From Parvularcula oceani (GTDB lineage: Bacteria; Pseudomonadota; Alphaproteobacteria; Caulobacterales; Parvularculaceae), in contig NZ_JPHU01000005.1 of assembly GCF_000733125.1 (NCBI RefSeq), forward strand, positions 124,001-188,000: a stretch of 64,000 bases of DNA. Reading direction: 5' to 3'. This document shows positions 34,264 through 43,029 of the stretch, piece by piece; the first letter of the stretch is position 1; every line of letters starts with the position of its first letter. The notes below the pieces were generated by a model. It was not told the origin of the DNA, searched no databases, and worked only from the letters and a program-made list of their open reading frames with translations. The position numbers and the translations under genes are program-made.

Positions 34264-35408
34264 ATGTCGAGCTCCAGGAAGAACATGGCGAACAGCGCAT
34301 CGATCAGGATGACGAGGAAGAGCGACTGGACGACCGCCGTGGTCGTGCGGCGGCCGAGCTCCTCCGCGGAGCTTTCAACCATCATGCCGTGATAGGAGCC
34401 GACCACCGCGATGACGAAGGCGAAGAACGGCGCCTTGACCAGGCCGACGAAGAGATTGCTGACGGTGACGATCTCCTGGGTCCGGTTGACCCAGAGGACC
34501 GGCGGGATGTCGAGCACGGCCCAGCCGGCCAGCCCGCCGCCGAGCATGCCCAGAAAGGCCGCGAGGAAGGCCAGCACGGGCATGACGAGAACCAGCGCCA
34601 GCGTGCGCGGGATGACGAGGGCGTCGAGCGGATTGATGCCCATCACCTGCATCGCGTCGATCTCCTCGCGCAGCTTCATCGACCCGATGGCCGCGGTGAA
34701 GGCGCTGCCCGAACGGCCGGCGATGAGGATGGCGGTGAGGAGCACGCCGAATTCCCGCAGGACCGAGATGCCCACCAGTTCGACGGCGAAGACCTCCGCG
34801 CCGAAGGCGGCGAGCACCGTCGCGCCCATGAAGGCGACGACCGCCCCGATCAGGAAGGACATGAGGCCGACGATCAGCGTCGCGTCGAGACCGGCCTCCT
34901 CCATGTGGTGGACCATGGGCGTCGGCCGGAAGCGCGAGGGCCGGGCGATGGTGCCCCCGAGCCGCGCCACCACGGCGCCGACGAAGCTGAGGATGTTGAG
35001 CGCCTCCGCCCCCGCCGACACGGTGGTCCTGCCGAGACGCTCGAGGACGAGCATGAAGGAAACCCGCCCGTCCCCGCCGAGATCGCAGGGCTTGAGGTGG
35101 CTGCCCGCCTGCTTCAGCAGCGCCTGCGCCTGCGCGTCGGCGCCATCGAACCCCTCCAGGAGGTCGTCCCTCTCGGCCTGCTTGCCGCAGTCGCGCATCG
35201 TGCGCTGCAGCACCATGGCCCCGGAGGTGTCGAGTTTTTCCACACCGGAGAGATCAATGCGCAGGCCGCCGGCGCCGCCGCGCTTTTGCACGAAGCGCCG
35301 CAGGTCGCCGTCAATGCTCACCAGGCCGCCTTCCAGCGTCCAGGCGCCGCGCGCGATGAGGCGCTGCACGGGGCCGTCCTGCAAGGCTTCGAAGCTGGCT
35401 TTGGCCAT
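34260..35408 (-). CDS. mlaE: Mla-type ABC permease with N-terminal STAS-like domain
   Basis: This is a 382-residue protein. The N-terminal 120 residues look like a STAS domain (IDLSGVEKLDTSGAMVLQRTM), which in many alphaproteobacteria is fused to the permease in place of a separate mlaB. The MlaE permease follows with five to six helices, including SGSAFTAAIGSMKLREEIDAMQVMGINPLDALVIPR, the coupling segment diagnostic of MlaE. It is first gene of the lipid transport operon and divergent from the CHASE2 gene. The ATG at 35408 is preferred; longer in-frame starts lack a ribosome site at good spacing. Confidence 0.92.
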   Translation of the reverse strand: MAKASFEALQDGPVQRLIARGAWTLEGGLVSIDGDLRRFVQKRGGAGGLRIDLSGVEKLDTSGAMVLQRTMRDCGKQAERDDLLEGFDGADAQAQALLKQAGSHLKPCDLGGDGRVSFMLVLERLGRTTVSAGAEALNILSFVGAVVARLGGTIARPSRFRPTPMVHHMEEAGLDATLIVGLMSFLIGAVVAFMGATVLAAFGAEVFAVELVGISVLREFGVLLTAILIAGRSGSAFTAAIGSMKLREEIDAMQVMGINPLDALVIPRTLALVLVMPVLAFLAAFLGMLGGGLAGWAVLDIPPVLWVNRTQEIVTVSNLFVGLVKAPFFAFVIAVVGSYHGMMVESSAEELGRRTTTAVVQSLFLVILIDALFAMFFLELDI

Positions 35409-35583
35409 ACGGGTTGGAGACACTCTTCTTTGCGGCGCTAACTCAGCATTCACCGTGCCATAGGAAGCTGAACGGGCCATGAACACTTGAAACGGGGCCC
35501 CGATCCGGCATGGTCGAACGACGCTTCGCCGTCCGTCGCGACCACCGTCCGTCGCCGCTCCCAGAGTCACTTAGGGGTTCGCC

Positions 35584-37851
35584 TTGATCGAACAACGGTT
35601 GCAGCAGCGTTTGCGCCTTCTGCTGATCGCGCCAGCTGTCCTCATCGTCCTGATCGCCGCCCTGGCGGTCACGACGGCCCGCGCGCCCGGCCAGCAGCCG
35701 CGCGAGGCGCTCTTCGACCTCTTCGCGCGGCTCGAACCGCGCCCCGCCATGGACCGCCGGGACGTCGCCATCATCGAGATCGACGAGGAGAGCGTGGCGC
35801 GGCTCGGCCCCTGGCCCTGGCCGCGGACCGCCCTGGCCGAGCTCGTCACGGCCGCCGAGGAAGCCGGCGCGCGGGCCGCCGTGGTCGCCGTGCCGACCGA
35901 AGGCCCCGACCCCCTCTCGCCCGAGGTCATCGGACGGTACTGGCTCGACGAGGCCCGAGGCGAGGACGAGGCAGCCCGCGTCCTGGCGGAGCTTCCGGGC
36001 AATGACCTCGCCCTCGCCGCCTCTGCGACCGGCCTGCCGACGGCGCTCGGCGTCTCGGCCTCGGTGCCAGGCACGGATGCGGCGCCATCCTGGACCCGAA
36101 CCGATGCGGCGGCTGCGGAATGGCTCGAAATCGCCGGAGAGGACGCCTCCGGCTATCTCGCTCTGCCCGCGGCGCGGCCGGTCGGCGCCTTCACGCCCGC
36201 TCTCGAAGGCGCGGGCATCCCCGCCGTCATCGGCCTTCCTGCCGACCCGGACGGCGTCGTCCGCAGAACGCCGCTCCTCTGGGCGGTCAACGGCGCTCCG
36301 GCGGCCTCGGCGGGGCTGGCGCCGCTCGCCGCCGAGACGCCGCTTCGCGCCGCGCCCGCCCGCAATCGGCTGCGCGTCGGGGGCAGCCCGGTCAGGGCGC
36401 TGGCCGCCGAAGATGCCGTCCTGCCGCTCGGGCCGCGCGGCGATCTGCGCCTGTGGCTTCCCGCGGACACCGACGTGCCCACCGTTCCGGCCTGGCGGGT
36501 CGTGACCGGCGGCGACCGCTGGACCCAGCCCCTCGAGGACCGCATCGTCTTCATCGGCCAGTCGGTCACGCCGGATGCGACCGTGCAGACCGCGCGCGGC
36601 CCGATGGGGCTTGCGCGCGTGCACGCCCTCCTGGCCGAGCAGGCCTCGCTCGGCGCGGCGCCCGTCCGGCCGGTCTGGGCGGGCGCGGCCGAAGCGCTTC
36701 TCGCGCTTCTCCTGGGCGCGCTCGCCGTCGCGGCCGCCCTGTTCCTGCGTCCGGCGCTGGCGGTGGTCTTCAGCGCGTTCTTCTCGGTCCTGTGCCTCGC
36801 CGGAGCCTATTTCGCCTTTACGTCGAACAGCCTGCTGCTCGATCCCCTGCCGGCTGTCTTCGCGATGGCGGGAGGCCAGCTCGGCATTCTTGCAATGGTC
36901 CTCGGCAACATGCTCGTGCGCGACGATGCGGTGCGCGGCGCGTTCCACGGCGCGCTTCCGGCGGCCACGATGGAGAAGCTGCAATCGCGGAAGGGCGCCC
37001 GCCTCCTGCGCGGCGCCCGGCGGGAAGTCACGGTCCTGTCCGCCGCGCTGAGGCTTCCCAAGGAGGTCGTGCGCCGCTTCGAGGGGCGTCCCGATGACTA
37101 TATCCGCTTCACCGCCTCGGCGAACGATGCGCTGCGCCGAACCATCCTCGCCCATTCCGGCACCGTCGATTTCGGTGAGAACGGGCAGCTCCTCGCTTAT
37201 TGGAACGTGCCCGAAGCCTCGGATGCCCATGTCGAGCACGCCTGCGCCTGCGCGCTCAGGATGATCGACGACGTCAACCAGCTCGCCGACAACATCCAGG
37301 CTTCGGCCCTGGCCGGCGGGGCGGGAACCGATGAAGGCTTCGCCGAGAGCACGATCGAGATCGGCCTCGCCTCGGGCCCCTGCTTCGCCGGGCCCGTCGG
37401 GATGGGCGCGCGGAACCGCTATTCGGTGATCGGGGACACGGTCGCGCTGGCGACGCGGCTGCGGGCGCGCTCCTCCCTCTACGGGCCCTCGATCGTGACG
37501 GACGACGTGGTGCATGACGCGCTCCGGCACCATTACGCCTTCCTGGACCTCGATCTCGTCCGCCTCGGCGAAGACGGCGAGCCGAGAGGCGTCTACGGCC
37601 TCGTCGGCAATCCCTTCCTCAAGGCCTCGAAGGCCTTCCGCACGCTCGCGGACACGCAGCGAGAGCTTCTGCTGACCTGGAAGGCGGGCGACCTGAAGGG
37701 GGCGACCCTGCAGCTCCAGCGCCTGCGCGCGACGCCGGGCGTGCCCGATGCCTATGTCGACCTCTTCGAGGAGCGGATCGCGCGGGCGAGGGCCGAAGAG
37801 GCGAGCCCCGATCACGGCCGCTGGGACGCGGCCGAGACGATCATCCTTTAG
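35584..37851 (+). CDS. CHASE2 sensor protein with degenerate adenylate cyclase domain
   Basis: This 755-residue protein has an N-terminal membrane helix (about 11-31), a periplasmic CHASE2 sensor (about 35-350), three helices (about 370-440) and a class III nucleotide cyclase domain (about 478-680). Cyclase catalysis needs two metal-binding aspartates and an Asn/Arg pair. Here the first Asp is Ala488 (VTVLSAALR where the family has VTVLFADIR), the second position is Gly534 and the Asn is Ala621 (SVIGDTVALATRL); Arg625 remains. It is therefore probably a pseudo-cyclase acting as a sensor or scaffold. It overlaps the convergent MFS gene by 11 bases. Confidence 0.88.
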   Translation: MIEQRLQQRLRLLLIAPAVLIVLIAALAVTTARAPGQQPREALFDLFARLEPRPAMDRRDVAIIEIDEESVARLGPWPWPRTALAELVTAAEEAGARAAVVAVPTEGPDPLSPEVIGRYWLDEARGEDEAARVLAELPGNDLALAASATGLPTALGVSASVPGTDAAPSWTRTDAAAAEWLEIAGEDASGYLALPAARPVGAFTPALEGAGIPAVIGLPADPDGVVRRTPLLWAVNGAPAASAGLAPLAAETPLRAAPARNRLRVGGSPVRALAAEDAVLPLGPRGDLRLWLPADTDVPTVPAWRVVTGGDRWTQPLEDRIVFIGQSVTPDATVQTARGPMGLARVHALLAEQASLGAAPVRPVWAGAAEALLALLLGALAVAAALFLRPALAVVFSAFFSVLCLAGAYFAFTSNSLLLDPLPAVFAMAGGQLGILAMVLGNMLVRDDAVRGAFHGALPAATMEKLQSRKGARLLRGARREVTVLSAALRLPKEVVRRFEGRPDDYIRFTASANDALRRTILAHSGTVDFGENGQLLAYWNVPEASDAHVEHACACALRMIDDVNQLADNIQASALAGGAGTDEGFAESTIEIGLASGPCFAGPVGMGARNRYSVIGDTVALATRLRARSSLYGPSIVTDDVVHDALRHHYAFLDLDLVRLGEDGEPRGVYGLVGNPFLKASKAFRTLADTQRELLLTWKAGDLKGATLQLQRLRATPGVPDAYVDLFEERIARARAEEASPDHGRWDAAETIIL

Positions 37852-39025
37852 CGGCCTGCGCGGCGAGGCGCGGCGCGGTGGTGCCATCCCACCGCGCCCG
37901 CAGCGCCAGCGCCAGGCCGAGCCCCACCGCGCCCATGCCGCCCATGCCGAGATAGGCGAGGAAGGGCGCTTCGGGCTCGAAGATCTGTCCGGCCAGCATG
38001 GCCGCGCCCCCTGTCATCGCGCCTATGCCCAGGGTCGAGATGACGGTCATGGCGGTGGACTGATAGGTCTCGGGCACGGCGCGGCCGACGAACTCGATCG
38101 TGCCGAGATAGGTCGCGGTGAAGGTCAGGGCGTGCCCGACCTGGAGAAGGAAGAGGACCGGCAGAGGCGGCGACAACCCCGTCAGCGGCCAGCGCAGGAC
38201 CGCGCCGAGGCAGCCGAGCGCGATCAGCATGGCCGGGTCGATGCGCGTCAGCAGCGCCCTGCCCCGCAGGAGGACCACGATCTCGACCAGCACCCCGACC
38301 GTCCAGAGGACGCCGATCAGCAGGCTCGAATAGCCAAGGGCCGACCAGTGCAGCTCGGAGAAGGTGTAGTAGACCGCATGGCTGCCCTGGCAGAGCCCGG
38401 AGGCGAACAGCATGAGGAGGAAGCTGCGCGACCGGAAGAGCCGGCCCGCCTCCTTCAGATTGGGCCGCTCCCGCCCCTCCGCCGGCTGCGGCGCCGGCGG
38501 CAGCATGAGCGTGCTGAGGAAGAGGAGGAGGCCGGTGGAGGCCAGCCAGACGATCACCGCCCCGTCGCCGCCCGCCGTGATCACCGCGCCGCCCGCGAGA
38601 TTGGCGACGATGAAGGCGGCCGAGCCGATGCCGCGCGTGCGGCCATAGACGAGCTTGCCCGCCCTGTCCGCGCGCAGCACGCCCGCATCGATCAGCGGCA
38701 TGGCGAGGCCGAAGAGGAAGAGGAGGAGGATCGCATCCATCGCGATCACGCTCGGCGGCACGTCGAACAGGAGGAGGATCGCGCTGAGGAACAGCCCGAG
38801 CGCCACGAGGCGCAGGGGCGTGCGCGGATCTCTCGCGCTTTCCGCCCGGTAGGCGAGCGCCGGGGCGAGGAGCAGGCGGAGGACCAGCGCCCCGCCCGAC
38901 AGAAGGCCGATCGCGGCCGCATCGAAGCCGCGGGCGTCGAGCCAGCCCGGCAGGAAGGGCAGCTGCACGCCGAGAAAGAGGAACAGCGCGGCATAGATCG
39001 CGCCGAAGGATTGAGCGGAAGTCAT
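37841..39025 (-). CDS. MFS transporter (MFS_1-like, HcaT/LacY-type)
   Basis: This is a 394-residue permease with twelve predicted helices. The N-terminal helix FLFLGVQLPFLPGWLDARGFDAAAIGLLSG and YGRTRGIGSAAFIVANLAGG in the middle are typical of the MFS_1-like group, which includes the 3-phenylpropionate permease. WTVGVLVEIVVLLRG in helix 8 supports this. Substrate unknown. It starts at the ATG at 39025 and has no operon partner; the lipoprotein gene upstream is 102 bases away on the same strand. Confidence 0.85.
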   Translation of the reverse strand: MTSAQSFGAIYAALFLFLGVQLPFLPGWLDARGFDAAAIGLLSGGALVLRLLLAPALAYRAESARDPRTPLRLVALGLFLSAILLLFDVPPSVIAMDAILLLFLFGLAMPLIDAGVLRADRAGKLVYGRTRGIGSAAFIVANLAGGAVITAGGDGAVIVWLASTGLLLFLSTLMLPPAPQPAEGRERPNLKEAGRLFRSRSFLLMLFASGLCQGSHAVYYTFSELHWSALGYSSLLIGVLWTVGVLVEIVVLLRGRALLTRIDPAMLIALGCLGAVLRWPLTGLSPPLPVLFLLQVGHALTFTATYLGTIEFVGRAVPETYQSTAMTVISTLGIGAMTGGAAMLAGQIFEPEAPFLAYLGMGGMGAVGLGLALALRARWDGTTAPRLAAQAAKG

Positions 39026-39127
39026 GGAACGCCGTCTATTCTGCCAGCCGGCCGCACGATGCCGGCCCGCGCTGCGCTAGCGTCCGCGATCCGTTCCGGA
39101 AAGAGCGGGCCCGCAGCTCTGCGAGGC

Positions 39128-39784
39128 TCAATAGGCGGCGTCGCCGCGTCCGCCCTGTCCTGCGAGCTGCGGAGCGGCGGGTTCCTTCAGCCGCTCGGCC
39201 ACCCGGTCCGCGGCATTGCCGATATCGGCCATGGTCTGCGAGAAGGCGGCCTTGACCTGCCGGATGTCGTCCTTCGCGACCGGAGCGCCGGCCTCGCGCA
39301 GCGTGTCGAGCGCGTCGGCATAGAGCGAGCGGCAGCGCCCGACATCCGTGATCGCGCCTTCGAGGAGGCTGATATCAGCGGGGATGGGCGTCAGCGCCTC
39401 GCTCGCCGACAGGCCGGCGCGCGCGACGCGCCGCGCCTCTTCGAGCGCCGCATCGACGTCGCGCATGACCGCGGGCAGCGCCTCGGCCGGCGTCTCGCCG
39501 AGCGCCGCGACATAGGCTTCGGCGTCCTTCTGGGCCGCGGCGCCGTAATCGCCGAGCAGGAGCCGACTGAGCGTCTCGCTCCGGCTCCGCGCCTTGGGCG
39601 CGCGGGCATCGAGGGCTTCGGTCGCTTCGACCAGCGCCATCCTCTCGGTGTGCCGGGCCTCCAGCGGATCCTCGGTCTTGGCGCTCAGCCCCGGGATCGA
39701 GACCTTCACGCTGGCGCAGCCGGGCAGCGCGAGCAGAAGGACGAGCCCACTCATCAATCCGAAAAGGGAAGCGCCTGCTCTCAT
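39128..39784 (-). CDS. helical lipoprotein of unknown function
   Basis: This is a 218-residue lipoprotein: hydrophobic signal (LFGLMSGLVLLLALPGC) with Cys at residue 24. The mature part is almost wholly helical, rich in Ala, Glu, Arg and Leu, and could form a coiled coil. No known domain was recognised. The ATG at 39784 follows CGGAG; the longer frame upstream lacks a signal peptide at its own start and is rejected. It is divergent from the proline iminopeptidase gene. Confidence 0.72.
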   Translation of the reverse strand: MRAGASLFGLMSGLVLLLALPGCASVKVSIPGLSAKTEDPLEARHTERMALVEATEALDARAPKARSRSETLSRLLLGDYGAAAQKDAEAYVAALGETPAEALPAVMRDVDAALEEARRVARAGLSASEALTPIPADISLLEGAITDVGRCRSLYADALDTLREAGAPVAKDDIRQVKAAFSQTMADIGNAADRVAERLKEPAAPQLAGQGGRGDAAY

Positions 39785-39953
39785 AGCTCCGTTCCTGCCC
39801 TCGAACGTTTCGCCCAACCGGCCGCTCCCTCCCGGACGCCGGCCAGTGGCCGTGACTGCGCCCGAAAGATTGGGGTTTCGCAAACCAGTTTGTGTCAATA
39901 TCACGAACCTTCGACACCATAAATGCCCTTCTCGCCGGGCCGGCTCGGAGATC

Positions 39954-40907
39954 ATGACCAGACGCACGCTCTACCCCGCTATCGATCCTGCCGAGCGGGG
40001 ACGCCTGCGCGTCTCGGCGCTTCACGAAATCTACTACGAGGTGTCCGGCAATCCTGCGGGCAAGCCGGTCGTCGTCTGCCATGGCGGGCCCGGCGGGGGG
40101 TCGACGCCCTCCATGCGGCGCTATTTCGATCCGCAGCGCTATCGCATCGTTCTCTTCGACCAGCGCGGCTGCGGCCGATCGGCGCCCCATGCCGAGCTGC
40201 GCGAGAATACGACCTGGCACCTGATCGAGGACATGGAGGCGCTGCGCGAACATCTCGGCATCGAGCGCTGGCAGGTCTTCGGAGGGTCCTGGGGCTCGAC
40301 CCTGTGCCTCGCCTATGCGCTGACCCATCCCGACCGCGTGACCGAACTCGTCCTGCGCGGCATCTTCACCCTTCGCCGCTCGGAACTGGACTGGTTCTAC
40401 CAGGAGGGCGCGAACTGGCTCTTCCCCGATGCCTGGGACGCGTTCTGCGCCCCGATCCCGCAGGCCGAGCGGGACGACATGATCGAGGCCTATGCGGCGC
40501 GCCTTCTCGGCGACGACCCCGCCGCCCAGCTCGAGGCGGCGCGGGCCTGGTCCGTCTGGGAAGGCACCACCGTCTCTCTCCTCGCCTCCCCCGAGCGGAT
40601 GGCGAGCTTCGCCGGAGAGCAGTTCGCGCTCGCCTTCGCGCGTATCGAGAACCACTATTTCCGCCATGGCGGCTTCTTCGAGACCGATGACTGGCTGCTC
40701 GAAAACGCACCCAAGCTCGGCGCGACGCCGGGGGTCATCGTTCAGGGCCGCTATGACGTCGTCACGCCCATGCGCACGGCCTGGCAGCTCGAGAAGGCCT
40801 GGCCCGGCGGACGGCTGATCACGGTGCCCGATGCCGGGCATGCCGCCTCGGAACCGGGCATCGTGTCGGCGCTGGTGACGGCGACGGACCGTTTCGCCGG
40901 CGGCTGA
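39954..40907 (+). CDS. pip: proline iminopeptidase
   Basis: This alpha/beta hydrolase of peptidase family S33 removes N-terminal proline from peptides. The 317-residue protein has VCHGGPGGGSTP (oxyanion hole), FDQRGCGRSAP, the nucleophile elbow GGSWGSTLCLAYA, and the acid and base in QGRYDVVTP and DAGHAAS. ENTTWHLIEDMEALREHL is a family signature. GGAG sits three bases before the ATG. Cytoplasmic, with no signal peptide. Confidence 0.95.
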   Translation: MTRRTLYPAIDPAERGRLRVSALHEIYYEVSGNPAGKPVVVCHGGPGGGSTPSMRRYFDPQRYRIVLFDQRGCGRSAPHAELRENTTWHLIEDMEALREHLGIERWQVFGGSWGSTLCLAYALTHPDRVTELVLRGIFTLRRSELDWFYQEGANWLFPDAWDAFCAPIPQAERDDMIEAYAARLLGDDPAAQLEAARAWSVWEGTTVSLLASPERMASFAGEQFALAFARIENHYFRHGGFFETDDWLLENAPKLGATPGVIVQGRYDVVTPMRTAWQLEKAWPGGRLITVPDAGHAASEPGIVSALVTATDRFAGG

Positions 40908-40923
40908 GCGCCGCCGGCTGGCC

Positions 40924-42489
40924 TCAGCCCTGCGGCCGCGCCATCTCCTCGATCACGTCGGCGGCCTCGGACTGCGCGGGCGCCTGACGGGCCGCGATGA
41001 TCGGCGAGACGAACGCGCCCCAGACCAGAACCAGGCCGACGAGGATCGGGCAGACCCAGCGGACGAGGAAGCGCCAGGCGCGGTACCAGCCATCCGAAGA
41101 GAACCCGAGCTCCTCGCGGCTCGCCGTGCTGCTGACGGCCCAGCCCGCGAAGAGCGCCGTCATGAGCCCGCCAAAGGGCAGGAGCACGGAGCCGGTCAGC
41201 TTGTCGGTGAAGTCGAGCAGCGTGTCGCCCTCGAAGAGCGGCAGGCCGTCGGCGGGATGCCATGTGTTGAAGAAGAAGTTCCCTTCGCTCGCCGGCACCA
41301 CGGACAGGGCGTGCGCCACTCCGATCACGAATGCGATCAGGCCGAGGACCAGCGCGCCGATGCGGCGCTTGTGCTTGCGCTCTTCGGGGCTGAGATCGAC
41401 GTCTCCGTCGGCCCAGGCCGTCGCGACTTCGAGCAGCGAGATCGAGGAGGTCAGCGCCGCGAAGAACGCCATCAGGAAGAAGGCGATCCCGAAGATCGAG
41501 CCGAAGGGCATCTGGCTGAAGCCGAGCGGCAGCGTCCCGAACATCAGCCCCGGACCGGCGCCCGGCGTGAGCCCGAACTGGAACACGATCGGGAAGATCG
41601 CGAGGCCGGCGATGAGCGCGACGGCGGTGTCGGAAACGGCGACGATGCTGGCCGATTCGGGAATGCTCTGGTCCCGTCCGATATAGAGGCCGTAGGTGAT
41701 CATCAGGGCGGAGCCGAGGCTCAGCGAGAAGAAGGCCTGGCCGATCGCCGAGAGGAGGATCGAGCCGTCCGCGAAGCGTTCCACCAGCGTCTCGAAATCG
41801 GGCTGGAAGAGGAAAGCGAAGGCCGCGCCCGCATCGCCGCGGATCATGGCGAAGATCGACAGGAGCACGAGCAGCACGAAGAAGGCCGGCATCAGGATCT
41901 TCACGGCCGCCTCGATGCCGCCCTTGATGCCGCGGCTGACGATCCAGGTCGTCAGGCCCATGAAGATCGCGTGGAAGAGGATCATCGTCCAGGGCGAGCG
42001 GGTCAGCTCGCCGAGCTGCCCCTCGATCTCGGCCTGCTCGACGCCGTAGAAGGCGCCGCCGGTGAGCGCCGCGATGCCCTGATCGCCCATGCCGCTGAAC
42101 AGGTCGCCCACCATGACCAGCGCGAAATACAGAACCCAGCCGGCGATCACCGAATAGAAGGTGACGATCAGGAAGCTGGCGAGCATCCCGACCCAGGCGA
42201 AGACGGTCCAGGCGCCGCTCGTGCCCTCGGCATTGGCGAGGCGCCGGATCGCGGCCACGGCCGAGCCGCCGCCGCGGCGTCCGAGGAAGAGTTCGGCGGC
42301 CAGGACCGGCAATCCGATCGCCAGCACGCAGAGGACATAGACGATGACGAAGGCCCCGCCTCCGTTCTCGCCGGCCTGATAGGGAAAGCGCCAGAGATTG
42401 CCGAGGCCCACGGCCGAGCCGACAGCGGCGAAGATGAACGCGGCCTTGCCCGACCAATGCTCCTGATTGTCCGCTGCGACTGTTGCCAT
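40924..42489 (-). CDS. sodium-dependent transporter, NSS/SNF family
   Basis: This 521-residue symporter of the neurotransmitter:sodium symporter family (LeuT fold) has about twelve helices. Helix 1 shows FIFAAVGSAVGLGNLWRFPYQAGENGGGAFVIVY, the Na+ and substrate-binding signature. The helix 6 region has LGSALMITYGLYIGRDQSIPESA. Bacterial members take up amino acids such as leucine, tyrosine or tryptophan with Na+; the substrate here cannot be assigned. Na+ coupling suggests a marine or saline habitat. It is divergent from the Hpt gene. Confidence 0.92.
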   Translation of the reverse strand: MATVAADNQEHWSGKAAFIFAAVGSAVGLGNLWRFPYQAGENGGGAFVIVYVLCVLAIGLPVLAAELFLGRRGGGSAVAAIRRLANAEGTSGAWTVFAWVGMLASFLIVTFYSVIAGWVLYFALVMVGDLFSGMGDQGIAALTGGAFYGVEQAEIEGQLGELTRSPWTMILFHAIFMGLTTWIVSRGIKGGIEAAVKILMPAFFVLLVLLSIFAMIRGDAGAAFAFLFQPDFETLVERFADGSILLSAIGQAFFSLSLGSALMITYGLYIGRDQSIPESASIVAVSDTAVALIAGLAIFPIVFQFGLTPGAGPGLMFGTLPLGFSQMPFGSIFGIAFFLMAFFAALTSSISLLEVATAWADGDVDLSPEERKHKRRIGALVLGLIAFVIGVAHALSVVPASEGNFFFNTWHPADGLPLFEGDTLLDFTDKLTGSVLLPFGGLMTALFAGWAVSSTASREELGFSSDGWYRAWRFLVRWVCPILVGLVLVWGAFVSPIIAARQAPAQSEAADVIEEMARPQG

Positions 42490-42527
42490 GATGCTGCCCC
42501 TGCTTTGAGCCCGATGCCCTGCCCGGC

Positions 42528-42548
42528 GATTCTTAGCCGTTCCTTAAC
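42528..42548 (+). promoter_or_regulatory. CtrA-like box with adjacent GANTC site
   Basis: GATTC (42528-42532), a CcrM site, directly precedes TTAG-N7-TTAAC (42533-42548), one base off the CtrA consensus. The site lies between the divergent NSS transporter and Hpt genes, 76 bases before the Hpt start. Confidence 0.5.
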
Positions 42549-42623
42549 GCCTCCTAGCAGAGCATGACGATGTTGCCATAGAGGACCCGTGCGTGGTGGG
42601 TGCGTGCGCCGGAGGCACGAGGA

Positions 42624-42986
42624 ATGAACGGAATGTCCGAAGATACGATCGAAGAAGAGCAGCTGCGCGTGCTCGCCGAATCCGCGGGCAAGGAGGCGGT
42701 GGAGCCGATCCTCGCCGCCTTCTGGACCTCGAATGACGAGCTGGTGGCGCAGCTGGGCGCGGCCCTGAAGGACCGCGACACCGACAGCGCCGGCAAGGCG
42801 GCCCACGCCCTCAAGGGGTCGGCCGCCAATCTCGGCGCGACGCAGGTCGCCTCGACCGCCAAAGATATCGAGCTCAGCGCGAAGGGCGGCGAGATGGATG
42901 CCGCGCTCTCGGCCTTCGAGAAGCTGCCGCGGGAGATCGCCGAGACCAAGGCGGCCTTCGATACTCTGATGTCCTCGATCGGCTGA
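42624..42986 (+). CDS. Hpt domain phosphotransfer protein
   Basis: This 120-residue, all-helical, single-domain protein has the histidine phosphotransfer motif AAHALKGSAANLGA, in which His61 would carry the phosphate. It shuttles phosphate between hybrid kinases and response regulators. Size and helix pattern fit stand-alone Hpt proteins. The ATG at 42624 is eight bases after GGAGG; a second ATG at 42633 is possible. The CtrA-like site upstream hints at a cell-cycle phosphorelay role. No kinase or receiver gene is adjacent. Confidence 0.88.
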   Translation: MNGMSEDTIEEEQLRVLAESAGKEAVEPILAAFWTSNDELVAQLGAALKDRDTDSAGKAAHALKGSAANLGATQVASTAKDIELSAKGGEMDAALSAFEKLPREIAETKAAFDTLMSSIG

Positions 42987-43029
42987 ACCGGACCGCTATT
43001 CGGCCCGGAGGCCGCCTCCTCCCGCCCGC

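Noticed and set aside
37748-39922. 724-codon plus-strand frame across the MFS and lipoprotein genes
   Set aside because: Antisense shadow rich in Glu, Arg and Asp without domains; the minus-strand MFS and lipoprotein genes explain the region.
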